A stretch of DNA of 64,000 nt from Alentia gelatinosa. Its lineage: Eukaryota > Annelida > Polychaeta > Phyllodocida > Polynoidae. The translations under genes were made by a program, and so were the position numbers. The DNA lies in NCBI GenBank assembly GCA_950022655.1, contig OX465583.1, positions 64,694,306 through 64,758,305 on the forward strand. The letters run 5' to 3'. Of this stretch, positions 20,771 through 33,125 are shown piece after piece; the stretch's first letter is position 1, and each line of letters begins with the position of its first letter. Under the pieces are notes generated by a model. It was not told the DNA's origin, made no database searches, and saw only the letters and a program-made list of their open reading frames with translations.

Positions 20771-22303
20771 TAGTCATGCTTCCGCCAGTCTCCAGAACCC
20801 CAACATTCACCTGCGAGCCTTCACCTTCCCTCACAGAGATTCTGCTCACCTTCCAGCAGCCTTTTGTGGCCATTTACCAGCTTCTGTCATTCCCTAAAGT
20901 CAAAGCTGTCCTCAACCAACCATATGTGCCAAGAGTTGATTCTCACCGGCCCTAACACCTTGTATGCTTGGTTTCTCTTCATTTTCCACAGCCAGTCAAC
21001 CTCTTGTTGCGCCAACTATCACTGGTCAGTCCTCGTTGTCTCTGGCCAGCAACTATCGCTTAACGATGGAGTTTCAAACACTTGAAAGAATCGCCGGGTA
21101 GTCCTTAGCATCCTTTATAGTCCCTGGTTATTAACATCGACAATATATTAACAATATATACCTCCACGACCTACCCTCCCCCTGAAGATTTTCCGGGGGG
21201 TCCTCCCTATTTCTCAATGATTTAATAGGCGTTTCTCATTATTACCGTGGTAGATTTAATGGGTTACATACTGCTTATAATACTGGAAGACATCAATAAG
21301 GTTGTGGTGTCTACATATCAATTGTCCCAATCCTGGTAAGTTTCCATAAACCTTTATGGTCAATCACCATACCCACCATACGATTAAGGTCTGAGCCCAC
21401 TAAGCTTCCGACACCCAAGGAGAAACATTCCGACACGCTTCCGACACACACAGAATTCAAAACCTTTCGACATGGCTACTATGCTGGAATTTACACACAT
21501 TACAACACATCATCTTCATGACAAGTTTGACTCATAGAAAAAAAGTGTTTTGATGAAGAGGGTCTAAGTTTACATGTTATTTTGCATATTTTTATTTGTC
21601 ATTTGATCCCTCTTATTTTGTTAGTACATTCGTCAAATAGGGTCATCACAAACGCTTTGTGATAAATTCAAACGTATGTCGAAGCCCTGGTTGATTTGTA
21701 AGCTGCATGCATATATTTTTGTTGCTGTCGCCAACTTAAGCATTCTATTCCCTTGAAACACACGCTCCAAGGTCGTTTCTGCACATCAGTAGCACGAACT
21801 CTGGCCCGCTATTAGGAAAACCACCAAGAGTGTACACGACAAGATTGTCTCAGTTGAGGGAAAAGATGGTATGCCAGCCAAGTGCGTTTTGATTCTGTAA
21901 CTCAAGGACGCAGGTGAAAGACCCCCAGGTAACATGTTTGACATGTGAAGTCTCGACAACTAGGCACGGCCCCAGCTGCATGTGACTATGGCATGGGGCC
22001 CGCTAATTAACGGTTAAATCGTTGAGATTCCACATACGTAGCCAAAGGTGGGTTTAACCGCTAATAACCCTGGGACATAGTGTGCCCCGCCAGCGCCAGG
22101 GGTCGCAGCGAGAGGGGCGCCGCCTGGCGACGGATGCCCGCCCTGTGACACTTCAAGGCTAGTTCACATTGTACGACTTTGAGGGTGGGTGGGTGCTTGT
22201 GATTCGGTAAATACAGATTCAGACAGGGTGTACCACACTTGAAACTGAATGTTCCAAATCTGGTACACCCAGTTACGAGGTATGAAAATGTAAAGGAGGT
22301 TTA
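20771..22303. other. Non-genic DNA
   Basis: Nothing coding is supported. Around 21397-21480, blocks such as ttccgacacgcttccgacac resemble sequence flanking the SINE at 36991, suggesting another dispersed repeat. At 22155-22300 a diverged, truncated relative of the following MITE head (ggctagttcacattgtacga) can be seen. Confidence 0.45.
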
Positions 22304-22706
22304 AGGCCAGTTCACACTGTGCGACTGGGAGGAGGGGGAGTGCTTGCGAGCCGGTACCTCCGGTCTTTTAGACTGGAGGTACCGGCTTCCTTGCGACTGG
22401 GCGTACCGCATGTACCTCCAGTCGCAAGAAAATGTGTTCCTTGCGCTTAGTACCCTTGCGACTGACGTTACCGGCTCGCAAGCCCCCCCCCCCCCCCCCC
22501 CCCTCAGCACAAAGTATGAATTGGCCTCGAATTACCCCCCTCTTGCGTCCAGTCTCAGACTAGCGGTACCAAATACCAGACGTGTTTGATATTCAAAAAC
22601 CCTTGCGAACCTCCAGGCTGAGAAAGGGCATACCCAGTATGCCCAGTCGCAGACTAGCAGGGAACTTGCACCTATGTACCTCAAAATGCACAGTGTGAAC
22701 TGGCCA
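22304..22706. mobile_element. PIF/Harbinger-like MITE with TTA target duplication
   Basis: Terminal inverted repeats GGCCAGTTCACACTGTGC (from 22305) and its exact complement (ending 22705) bound a 403-bp element. TTA at 22301-22303 and 22707-22709 forms the 3-bp target duplication typical of PIF/Harbinger elements. Internally there are shorter inverted blocks (tgcgagccggtacc and ggtaccggc) and a run of 21 C (22483-22503). There is no coding capacity. Confidence 0.75.
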
Positions 22707-22709
22707 TTA

Positions 22710-23498
22710 CGCTGGGTCCCCCTCGCGGGGAGCTTGTAGAACAAGGGGCGATAGGGGGCGTTATGTCATATGCCACACTCCGGAGGGGCAGCCACCCCAC
22801 CTGTGTGTTATCAAGATAGGGACAAGGGTTAAGGGTGGGGGTGGGGCCTGGGCGAGGTATGATGACAATAAGAAGGTGAGTTGCCTGCCTGGTAGGGTGA
22901 GAGGGGTTAAAACATCACCGAGCGGGTGCCAAGTCTTAACCAGCCAAGGGGGAGAACTGGGGGTGCGGGCCTCTTTGTCGTTAAGTCAATAGATTGAAAT
23001 GCCTTGTGGATAAAAAACACAGGGCACTGTTCCCTGCATGACAATGCTATTCAGCCACGGCATACATGCAGGGACGGGTAGGAGAGAGCTTCCAACCTGG
23101 TGCAGTTTCCATCTATATCTTTACATTTCCATCCATGTTTTTTGGGGGATAGAAAGGTACACACGGGTTATGTCCCTGTACTCACGTACCTGACGACCGA
23201 GGCAGGAGACTAGGCGGAGTATCGGCACGTTCACTCCGCATGACGGCAAGTGGCGCACCTGACACCCGGGTCCCGGGTGAGGTGTGTTTGACTTACGGGG
23301 TGTGGGGTGAGGCAAGGCGCGGCGGGAAAGGTCATTAAAACACCTGGTGATGTCATCGCATATACACCATCATCCCCAGGTGCCTAAATCCTGCCTCCTG
23401 GCCTGTGTACCCTGGAGAAGGCATAATTTAGGAAACCCTCAAGGGCTCTTTCTGAGGGTTCAGACTCCTGGCTGGGTGACAGTGAGGAGGATACATCT
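22710..23498. other. Non-genic DNA
   Basis: Moderately GC-rich in places (22720-22990), but no exon, RNA gene or repeat family is identified. Confidence 0.45.
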
Positions 23499-23771
23499 CT
23501 TTATTATCCACCTAATACATAGTGTCCATAGAAAACACATGGGCTGCGTGTATCTACATACCCAGAGCATAAAGATATATCCACCTAATACAAAAGTGTC
23601 CTTAGAAAATACATAGGGCAGTGTGTATTTACATCCCAGAGCATACAGATATGTTGTATGCTCTGGGTGGCAAAAGCTGGTGCATACGAATAAATAGTGC
23701 ATACGAAAAGATAGTGCGTACCCAAATGAACTATATCGGTACGCCACTTGTCAGGAAAAGGTAGATAGTAA
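23499..23771. repeat. Composite repeat family, short copy
   Basis: Two tandem units of ttatccacctaatacatagt and tgtccatagaaaacacatgg type lead into a single-copy block ending ccacttgtcaggaaaagg. The same order occurs at 32757, 38170 (reverse orientation) and 48148. This copy lacks the terminal hairpin seen in the others. Confidence 0.75.
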
Positions 23772-24756
23772 AAAAATGTATTTTTGTAATATTTTCATTA
23801 GAAATTTCATATGACTGTTTATATGGCATGAGTTATTTTCGCGGAATGATATCACGAAGCAAAGCTGAGCGATATCTGTAGCAGGAGACAACAAACAACA
23901 TTTGAATACTTATATAAAAAAATTTGAAGTTTAGCTTATATCCTGTCCCATCACATGTTTCAACTTCATATGTCACCTGTGGCATGTAAAATATTTTATG
24001 GCATTACCGTGGCGTAGAGTCACACGATGTTAAGTCTAGATGTGGATTTATATGAAGGGTAGGATAAACGACATGACATGACTGACACTGGTCGTAAACA
24101 CCTGACCTGTTATCAGGTGAAACACTCAGAGAGGTAGGCTGGAGTTTAGCGCTTTTGTTCGGCCCGGTAACGCCCATTGACATGTTGGAGAAGGGGGTCG
24201 CATGCAGACAAACATGGCGCGCTTCTGCTATGAATATCATTTCATATTTTCACGATAGAAGCCAAGCCAAGATCGCTTTTGCAGTTGTTAGTTTAAAAAA
24301 GTAATTCAAAAATAAAGGTATGGTTTTGGATGGGCAGGTGGACAGTATCTGAAGAGATGAATGATGATCCTATCCCTTTCCTATACGGCTTATAGCCTAT
24401 GATGCATGGGCGCCGCCATGACGCCCCCCGAGTAGGTGTTCTTCACTAAAGGAGGTGAAAAAGTAGGTGTTCTTCACTAAAGGAGGTGTAAAAGAAGTGA
24501 GTGATAATTGGGAATTGTTACAACTCTAGCCTTGCTCAAATAGGTGTATAAAGTGTTCCATGTAGGAAATACCATGTCTTGGGTTTAATTATTATGTCAT
24601 CTTGCTCTGGGATGGGTTTAGAGGGTCAAAGGAGCCATGGTAAAACATTGAAAGGCAGTTGAATTTGGTAAGAACAAAGAGCCAGAACACAGGTTTGTCC
24701 CCCGACCACCTAGTGGCTGCTTCATGAACTAACAATGGCTCTGTCCCCTATACCCC
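23772..24756. other. Non-genic DNA with dispersed repeat copy
   Basis: A hairpin at about 23846-23876 (gatatcac, gaagcaaagctga, gcgatatc) shares its tip with other foldback copies. The stretch 23935-24240 matches 42730-42870 and, inverted, 52075-52210, through blocks such as cacatgtttcaacttcatatg and gagtcacacgatgttaagtc. Two direct copies of a block containing gtaggtgttcttcactaaag lie at 24430-24490. No gene is seen. Confidence 0.5.
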
Positions 24757-25490
24757 CGACACCCCAATACCTCCCGACACCCTGCCACCCACAAGGTTCA
24801 ACCCTCCCGACACCCTGCCACCCACAGGATACAACCCTCCTGACATCCTGCCACCCACAACATTCAACCCTCCCGACACCCTGCCACCCACAAGTTTCAA
24901 CCCTCCTGACACCCTGACACCCACAAAATTTAACCCTCCCGACACCCTGCCACCCACAACATTCACCCCTCCAGACAACTTGCCACCCACAAGATTCAAC
25001 CCTCCCGACACCCTGTCACCAACAAGATTTAACCCTCCCGACACCCTGTCACCCACAAGATTCAACCCTCCCACCACCCTGTCACCAACAAGATTCAAAC
25101 ATCCCGCCACCTGCCACCCACAACATTCAAACCTCCCTACACCCTGCCACCCCACCACCCACAAGCTTCAACCCCCTGGCCACCTTACCACCCACAAGAT
25201 TCAACCCTTCTGCCACCCCGCCACCCACAAGATTCAACCCTACCGACACCCTGCCACCTACAAGATTCAACCCCCTGGCCACCTTACCATCCACAAGATT
25301 TGACCCTGCCTGTCACCCACAAGATTCAACTCTCCCTACACCCTGTCACCCACAAGATTCAACACCCTGCCACCCCACCACCCACAACATTCAACTCTCC
25401 CTACACCCTGCCACCCTCAATATTTAACCTTCCCGCCACCCTGTCACCCACAACATTCAACCCTCCCGACACCCCGCCACAACATTCAAC
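24757..25490. repeat. 33-bp minisatellite
   Basis: About 22 imperfect copies of a 33-bp unit (ccctgccacccacaagattc followed by aaccctcccgaca). The period is a multiple of three, so long open frames appear on both strands (minus 24748-25164, plus 24980-25303). They encode only the repeat and lack any gene context. Confidence 0.93.
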
Positions 25491-26450
25491 GCCCCAGACG
25501 CCCCTGGCCGTAAAACACACCTGGGGTGTGGCGCCAAGACAGTTTCAGGATTTAAACTACAAAAAGTCTTTTGACAGAAATTGAAAAAAACTGATCGGCC
25601 CTTAGCCCGCCAATCTGCAGTCAGAATTCCTGTCTCCGCATGAAGGAAGCGACATGCCATGGCAGAGGTTAGCTCTTCTAGTGGAACGTCGTAAATGTCT
25701 AAATTATAATGTATATCACTGTAAATTGGTAAAATCACGAAGATTGCCTTTTCGAACACGTATATTTGCACACTAATGCTATATGTACGTAAAATTCAGA
25801 CTCTGGATTTACTTAATGACGGAATGCGTTTACCTCACAGTAAATGTCTCAGGGAGTGTGTATTATTGCAGGGATGTCTTCAAGAGGATATTTACTCTTA
25901 ACAAAAATGATTTACTTTCTCCAAAGCTTTTATACGAATTGCCTGCACCCAGCTGTGACTGCAGACTCTCAAACAAATTACTACCATACACCTGTGCGCG
26001 AATGTCTCACATTTATAAGTCAGCCATACGGATTTCATTCTGCACACTGTGCACGAACTAATACCTCACTCCATACCACGTGACCTCCTTTAAATGGCGT
26101 TTAAAAAAAGATATCCAGGTGAAATAAAAATTGTAATGATATCAATGATGATGATGATAATATATGGTTAGCACGACATAGTTAGTGCGCCTGAATGAAA
26201 TCTGTTCAGACATATTTTGGTCGGAAATAACCAACGAGTTCGAAGAACGATGTAAATATATCCGACGAAACTATCGTGGAGCAGATGGAATTCAGACACA
26301 CTCACCATGTCTCCTTATTATCATATTCCTAGAAATCATTAAAAAAATGCCATTTCAAAACTCACTTTTTTAAGACCGAAAGTGGTCGCATGGTACAATA
26401 GGGCGAATGAATATTCTCTCGTCACTCAGTGACGAACGGATTATGTACTC
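25491..26450. other. Non-genic AT-rich DNA
   Basis: Short open frames at 25783-26083 overlap in two frames and show no family resemblance. A weak similarity to the repeat at 34051 appears around 26200-26430. No gene is supported. Confidence 0.45.
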
Positions 26451-26747
26451 CAGGGACCTGTTTCACTAGTTTCGTAACATGTCTGTGACACCATACAGAC
26501 ATTGGGGTTCTCTAGTTTTGTGACAACACAAGTAGCTGCCTTTAGGAAAAGACAGACCCCAAATATAAGAATTAGACAAATCTACACATCATGGACCTGT
26601 TTCACTAGTTTCGTGACAAAAGTGTTAGACAGACATGAAAAGTGGCACCAACAGTGCAAGCAAGAACGGACAAAATGAAATCTAATGTCTAATTCTTTTG
26701 AAACTGGACACCTAAACATGTCACAAAACTAGTGAAACAGGTCCCTG
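26451..26747. mobile_element. MITE-like inverted-repeat element, uninterrupted copy
   Basis: A 297-bp element with the same terminal inverted repeats as 6313-14467 and closely similar internal sequence. It lacks an internal 18-bp stretch present there. At the position equivalent to the provirus junction it reads gtgcaagcaagaacgg, which serves as the empty-site reference for the provirus target duplication. It is non-coding. Confidence 0.85.
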
Positions 26748-27710
26748 ATCAGTAAAAGTGAGACATTCGCACATGGGTATATGATAATGATAATGATGGT
26801 GATAGTGATAACAATAAGGAGACATAGTCTCCATATAACCATGTCTCAACATAACATCCTTGTGTAGGTGCACCTTTTGGATCATGTCTCAATGGCTGAA
26901 CTCCATTTCACGTTGAAGTAGTGAGTCATTGACAGTTGGGTTTTGGAGATGTGAACTGTGAATACCAATCGGGGGGATGTCAACTGTTGACCGTCCCCAC
27001 GTTATCCCCGGGATATCCCTAACCTGACGCACGGCTCAACGCCTCCCCGCCCCAGCTTAAGGGGGTGTTCCATTGACCCGACCAAAATTTCACATCACGG
27101 GTGTGTGTTATACATGGTAAAGTATACGATGACTTTCTGAGAAAAATAGTGCTGTCCGACTCCCTACGAATGATCATTTCAGGAATCCAACAATATCTTA
27201 TTTATCAGATATTCATTGAAAAATATTTTAGTTGGCAGTATTGTTTTGATTTCAAATGATTACAAAACTTACTTTTACATTCACCTGGCTTTTGTAATCG
27301 TTTACAGTATTTCAAAAACGGCATTTACAGGCCCCATACGAAAAGCAAATTTCTGTGCAGGGACTAATTCAGAATGGTAACGCTGTGGTTAGGTCACGCT
27401 TGATATTGTGGTTGGTTCTGTTGATCGGAAATCGCCGCAGGACGTCGGGTGGTGCTGCTCCATTGTGTCTATAGCCAGAACCATTGCCGATGTCGGGTGA
27501 TCGCCATTGATGTTCTTTGGTCAACACATGCTGCTTTTCGACAACTCCACCATCTCAATGGAATACCCACTTTAAACAGCTCCTCCAACGTTTGTGTCAA
27601 CTGCACACTGCTTGAATCTGTGGACTCCTGGGACGGACAGCAATGATCAATCTGTTCACCCTCTTGGTCGCCTTGCCTCTGCGTGATGCAGGCCTGCTAA
27701 AGCGACCAGT
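26748..27710. other. Non-genic DNA
   Basis: Nothing recognised. The open frame at 27449-27646 is short and lacks splice support. Confidence 0.45.
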
Positions 27711-28018
27711 GTGGGGAGGTAGCTCAGTGGTAAAGAGCACTTGACTTGAAATCCTAAGATTGTCAAGATTTTGTGGGTTCGAATCCCATTGCAGCCACCT
27801 TTCTCCTTCACCCCTAGCAGTGGTAGATTTACTGCTATATCAATGGCCAATTCTTCTCATACCATGTCTATGTGGTGTGGGAAGTAAAAGAACTCTCATG
27901 TCAGTAAATGTGTAGGGGTGAGATTTCTTCCTAAATTCATCTCATCGATTCAATCACAATCAAACCGAAAATAAGTCCAATGGAACATATTGGAAGTTCA
28001 ACTACCCCCCAAAAAAAG
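27711..28018 (+). mobile_element. tRNA-derived SINE, copy 1
   Basis: A tRNA-like head has a box A (ggtagctcagtgg, 27718-27730) and a box B (ggttcgaatcc, 27776-27786). It is followed by a conserved body (agcagtggtagatttactgc, then accatgtctatgtggtgtgg, then gtgtaggggtgagatttc) and a short A-rich end. Three further copies and a fragment occur at 31495, 36991, 60289 and 61413. It is not a functional tRNA gene, because the anticodon and variable region do not fold into a standard cloverleaf. Confidence 0.88.
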
Positions 28019-29253
28019 ACAAGCCTAAAATTGTGTGCAATAGGAAGCCAGCAACACAGCCATTTGGAATCTTATAGGTCAGTTCAGAAAAGCACCTGCA
28101 ATCCTCACCCCCATTCCCTTTTATTCGATACCACACATGCTGTCTTTTCCCCCACTTAATTCGGTATTTTCATTTCTTTTCATTTAGGTATTTTATATTT
28201 GTTTTCCCCTGGTAAATAACCTTTTAGAATCAAACAGGCATAGAATCCCCAAGGACGAAACCGTCTGGGATGGCTTCATACCCCAGTGCAGAAACAGACA
28301 GACAAGCCTTAGAGCTGTTTAAAAAAATATTTTAAAAAAAGACAGAGAAATACGAGAAAACCTCCTCGATGACCTTTGAGACTTGGCAGCAGTGTCAAGC
28401 CCCTCATTTACCCTGGTAGAGATCCCAGATAAGGCTATATACCCCATACACCTATAGACCGTCCACCGCCGTTTAAACTTAGAGTGGGGCTCGAGTGGTG
28501 GGCCCGGACCGTTGTCGTTCAAGGCGGTGCCACCCCCAGCCATTGTCCGGCCGAGGATCACTCATTTAAAGCTGACCAATGGGCGGCCGGGCTGGGAGAC
28601 AGATCCGCAGGTAAAGGATCAAATGTCAACCGTCACCGCTCGTTCTACCCTTACAAGCCACTATAGACTATCTCCTCGACACCCAACTATCTTGGCGGTA
28701 GATTTCAACCACTAAATCTTGTAGTGGCTGTAGGCGGCAATGTAAGGACCATGAGACCTTATCGTGTATGGTCATTAATTATACCTGCCTGCCTTTAGTT
28801 CCCCCACGCATGCTGTGATTGTTAAGTCAGTAGTTGAAGGTTAACTCATTGATTACAATGAGATTTCCCAGTCGATAAAAGTAGAGACTCTGTGGAGAAC
28901 CAAACGAAAGCATCCATTGCATGTGTAGCGTCCGCTTTAAAAATATTCTTCGAAAAAGTCACAGGAACCCATGAGCAGACGCGAGAGAGAGCGAGAGAGA
29001 GAGAGAGAGTACCTTGTATATAATCTGTATCTTACTTCTTGTAGCTTACATCTGTTGTTGTTCCGAGATAACAAATGTGTTTCTATCACATTTTGATGTT
29101 AATACCAATATTTCTCCGATATAAGAAATGTGTTTATATAATCGGTTTATGTCAGTACTAATAGTGGTGGTTATAATGTCACACTCGTGAACTATCTCCA
29201 TATGCAAACATATATATATATGTATATATATAATGTATGGGTTTGTGTATGTG

Positions 29254-29309
<56 letters not shown>

Positions 29310-30084
29310 TGGAAGTGTATCGATATATAAGCAATGAATAGATAGAATACACCAACACACAAATATTGACTCATTGAGCAGCCATATTGGATTATCTCCA
29401 TCATGAACGTTGTAAAAGGGCGGCGGGGAAGCAGCTGCTGCCTGTCTCAGAACCAGACGTGGCGCACTCGACAAAGTTGAATTTGTTCGCGACAAGCATG
29501 GCTTCCCTCGACTGGCTCCCACGACGATCTGACAGGGAGATAGATACACAGACACGCACACCTCCCTATCCCTCTACCACCACACCGCCAGCAGTACCAG
29601 CTAATCGTGTCCCCGCCAGTAACGTACGGCCTAGACTAGCTCCAGTCCTACACTGGCCCCAGACCCTGCATCCTATGTCTGTCTACTCTCCTCGCTGGGA
29701 TACAGGTTCATGGGCCAGTCATGAACTTTAATTATGATTGTGTTTAATCATTTAATGAATGTTCATAATCAAAGACTTGAGCAAGTCTACGTACGGCCCT
29801 CCCGTCAGCTATCATCTCAACGATGGCGACGATACCAAATGTCAATTAGACCTGTGCCATCTTCACGCCTTGCTGCCTGCATGTGTCCCACAGAGCACTT
29901 GTATGTCATGTCACCCTACAGGGGGAGGGTGTAAGCTACGGGAGGAGAGATAGAGGGATGAACGGTGTGGTCTGTGTACTGCGTATGATAGATGTTATAA
30001 AATGTACTAACTAAGTTATGGAGTGTAATAGGAGTAATACGGTGTATAATTAGAAGGAAACCAACGAGATGAAAATAGCTTGGT
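28019..30084. other. Non-genic DNA with microsatellites and a dispersed repeat
   Basis: 28440-28640 is GC-rich without exon signals. (GA)n lies at 28982-29008 and (TA)n at 29209-29308. The stretch 29620-29800 is a dispersed repeat that recurs inverted at 34740-34930 and partly at 42480-42600 (blocks tccagtcctacactggcccc and aatgttcataatcaaagact). The 114-codon frame at 29387-29731 ends in this repeat, so I do not call it a gene. Confidence 0.5.
29209..29308. repeat. (TA)n microsatellite with TG-rich interruption
   Basis: TA dinucleotides interrupted by a short tgtatgggtttgtgtatgtg stretch near 29235. Confidence 0.93.
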
Positions 30085-30172
30085 CCGTACTCCACCGAGT
30101 TTGACTGCAGAGTAATTCACAAAGCAAAGCTGAGTGAATTACTCTGCAGTCAAACGAGGTGGAGTGCGGAAC
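30085..30172. repeat. Long hairpin of the dispersed foldback family
   Basis: Perfect 22-bp arms (30099-30120 and 30134-30155, containing ctgcag and ending attcac) enclose a 13-nt tip, aaagcaaagctga. Outer arms (ccgtactccacc and ggtggagtgcgg) extend the pairing. Related hairpins lie near 6196, 18617, 23850, 46370 and 55330. Its flanks (30060-30480) carry the same family blocks as 716-1010. Confidence 0.8.
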
Positions 30173-31494
30173 AAGTTATTTTCATTGAGTGTGTTTCTGA
30201 TTTCATGTTACCCCGTATGAAATTATTTATTGATAAAATGAATCAACCAATTAGCCATTGAGTATTGGGTACACGAACTTCACGGCCGTGGAGTACGATG
30301 TTAAGCCTATGGAGAAAAATACTGGGATATAAAAGAATGTAGTACGAAGAAAGAAACTGATGAGTGTTTGGTCTGTGTCCTCGTTCGCCATCGAGTTTGG
30401 AGGGCGCAGTAATATGAACGAGGCGAGTGAACATTCTGAAGAATTCCAAACGAGATGACGAATGGGGACTCAGACCCAGCACGAAAATGTTCCTGATTTT
30501 ATCTTAGCCTGGAAATATGTATCTGTTTATCACCCGTTGAGAATGAGTTACCTTACTCGCAAGCCTGTTGAGAACGAGTTCGTAAGATTACCAACAAGTT
30601 GCTTTCTGTATTTATCTCACCCCTGTATACACTAAAAGAATGGACGTTGCACAGGATATAGACCATGGAGAACAGACTGAAATACTCGTAGGGGCATGGA
30701 GAACGAGTTTTTTTGTTTTTTTGTTTTTTTTCTGAGAATTACTTCTGAGATGCTAAATTATCGGTGGGAGATATTACAATGAAACATACACGCAATCTTT
30801 GGCTGGCGATTCCGGAGGTGTCTCCGGTTTTAGGGGGAGATAGCAGCCCATGAAATGCCTCTGTCAACGTTGTCTAGACTGTAAAGCATGTTTATCATTG
30901 AGGGATGAAGGAGACAAGCCCCGAGGGCCTGTATTTGATAACTGCCTTCCTGTTTCCCAGTTCAGAATGTGACGAGCTGTTCAGCATGCTGTTTTCTTAA
31001 GTGCTGGTTCCATAAACAAACAAGATATAGCAAGATTAGCCACGATTTGGTTGTCTTGCTAAATCTTGCTAGGTTTTGAATAATCGTGTGCATATTTGCT
31101 GCGATGCATCTTGAGGTGTCGCGGTGGTGGAGCACCAAAGTATACACACGACATCTTGAAAAAGTACACATATCATCTTGCGAGACATATTGCGACAAAG
31201 GAGATAATACATATAATGACACTTTAAGATTTAACAAGATATACCACGGCAAATCCATCTGTTGGTGATATCAGCCTTTTATCTACAACATTATAAGCAA
31301 CGTCTTGAAAGTGTTATAACAGCATAGCTAAATACAAAAATATTCAAGGCGATAATGTTTTTTGGTTTGTTTTTCAAATTCCACACCTAAGGAGTTGATA
31401 TCATAGGGCACAGGGTGATTACTAGTCGCCATCATCCCCAAGGAAATTGTAAGATAGCACCACTGTAGTTAGGGGACCACTACTTTGTTTTTTG
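30173..31494. other. Non-genic DNA, partly dispersed repeat
   Basis: 30173-30720 is further foldback-family sequence, including a second hairpin around 30385-30465. The rest, to 31494, shows nothing recognised. Confidence 0.5.
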
Positions 31495-31823
31495 TTGGTT
31501 TGAAGGTTTGATTTACCGTCCAGTTAACCATTGCAGGTTCTCACCAGACTTTCTGAAGGTTATTTTACACCACATGGGTGGTGATCGAATCCATGTAATG
31601 AAGTTAGGTAGAAATCTCACCCCTACACATTTACCGAGGTGAGAGTTCTTTTACTTCCCACACCACATAGACATGGTATGAGAAGGATTGGCCTTTAATA
31701 CAGCAGTAAATCTACCACTGCTGGGGGTGAAGGAGAAACGTGGCTGTAGTGGGACCCGAATGAAGTAAGTCTGACAACCTTGATATTACAAGTCCAGTGC
31801 TCTTTACTTCAGGGTTGGGAGGT
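31495..31823 (-). mobile_element. tRNA-derived SINE, copy 2
   Basis: Reverse-orientation copy of the family at 27711. The body (ctctgggtcatcaccc-like block to ccaccactgctgg-like block) reads on the minus strand and the tRNA-like head lies at the right end near 31823. The box B region is degenerate (gggacccgaatgaa on the plus strand). I could not find the target duplication. Confidence 0.8.
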
Positions 31824-32158
31824 AAAATGGCCGTGTCCATAACACAATAGCTGTGTGCCCTATAAGGTAGTTTCTAGTAAGTTCATTCATCCATTTCACG
31901 ATTAATAGAACCCCAACGGCGCTGTGATAAACTCTACTCCAAAGTAATCATCGCAATTACTATTTGATTTTTTATTTGATTTTTGTTATCAAGTCAACAT
32001 CATCAAAATAGATTTCTCAAACTGATTCAGATGAAGAATGTCTCTAATGTATTGACATTCATACACGCAATTACATACCAGGTGAAGATAATATGATTAT
32101 ATGACGTGTCATATCTCCGTTAGAAATACATACATACATATATACATATATATATATA

Positions 32159-32326
32159 CAGCAGAACCCAGCCTAACCGACACCCCGCGTAAGCGGACAC
32201 CCCGCGTTAACGGACACCTTTGCTCGGAACGGTTCCCTCTATTTCAACCCCTAGTAAGCGGGCACCCCGCGTAAGCGGACACTTTGAACCGGAACGGAGG
32301 GTGCCTGCTTACGCGGGGTTCTACTG
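32159..32326. mobile_element. pogo/Tigger-like MITE with TA target site
   Basis: A 168-bp element beginning CAGCAGAACCCAGCC and ending with the near-complement GCGGGGTTCTACTG, flanked by TA on both sides (32157-32158 and 32327-32328). The interior is a set of inverted gcgtaagcggacacc blocks. CAGT(A/G)GAACC-type ends and TA duplication are characteristic of Tc1/mariner pogo-group elements. Relatives occur at 57588 and 57770. Confidence 0.75.
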
Positions 32327-32756
32327 TATATATGTTATAGTGAAAATTAGATTTGGCTGTGTAGGATATACAGGGATTTCTATATAGATGGTTGTATCTC
32401 ACCTTCGATGATAGTAATATACAAACAGGAACGTATCATCTTGTAGTACTCACCTGATTAATGACATATGCCTTGACTCTGGTCGGCGCTGTCCGCACTA
32501 ACCCGAAACGGCCTCAATTTGTAAGGTGGAAAACAGGTCAGGAGGAACTATAGCTTTTGCAGATGGGTGTTGGTACTCTTCACTTCCACTGTGACAACCA
32601 CAGTAAGGTAATAAAATGTACTCCAGCGCTGTACATATTTGCATCTCTAATGATTGAGTTGCTGAGTTCAGGAGTAATTCCAAGAAGCCTCTTGTGAGTT
32701 CCGGGATTTTACAAATTCAACACACACTTTTAGTATGATATTTATCTAGGAGGGAT
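32327..32756. other. Non-genic DNA
   Basis: Nothing recognised; the 61-codon minus-strand frame at 32498-32683 is unsupported. Confidence 0.4.
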
Positions 32757-33125
32757 TTTATTATCCACCTAATACACAGTGTCCATAGAAAACATATGGG
32801 GAGTACGTATCTCCATACCCGGAGCATACAGATATATTCTTTAGCTTCGGGATGCCAAAGCCAGTACATAAAGTAAGATAGCGCATATGAAAAAATAGTG
32901 CGTACCTAAATGAACTCATATTGGTATGCCACTTGTCAGGAAAAGTTGGACGAAGAATAAAGTAAAGATTGGTTTCAGATAAAAACGGTTGTATGCTCCT
33001 CAGGGTTGACTCCGCGCAATATCCTCGCATTCTCTCTGATATTACTATGTGCCAACTACTCGGAGCATATGACCGCTTGTATCTGAAACCAGTCAGTATT
33101 GAATATAAACTAGGAGGGATATAAA
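32757..33125. repeat. Composite repeat family with terminal hairpin
   Basis: One unit of the ttatccacctaatac type leads to the single-copy block ending cacttgtcaggaaaag. A hairpin follows: tggtttcagataaaaacggt, gtatgctcc, then after about 60 nt ggagcatatgaccgcttgta and tctgaaaccagtc. The hairpin interior contains its own inverted tatcctcgcat and gatattac blocks. The same architecture occurs at 38170 and 48148. Confidence 0.75.

Noticed and set aside
24748..25303. Gly/Val-rich minus frame and Pro/Thr-rich plus frame
   Set aside because: Products of the 33-bp minisatellite.
27711..27800. Functional tRNA gene
   Set aside because: Box A and B are present, but the anticodon arm and variable region are not standard and the same head with a shared body recurs in other copies, so it is a SINE.
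29387..29731. 114-codon plus-strand frame
   Set aside because: Its 3' part lies in a dispersed repeat found inverted at 34740 and partly at 42480; no splice support.
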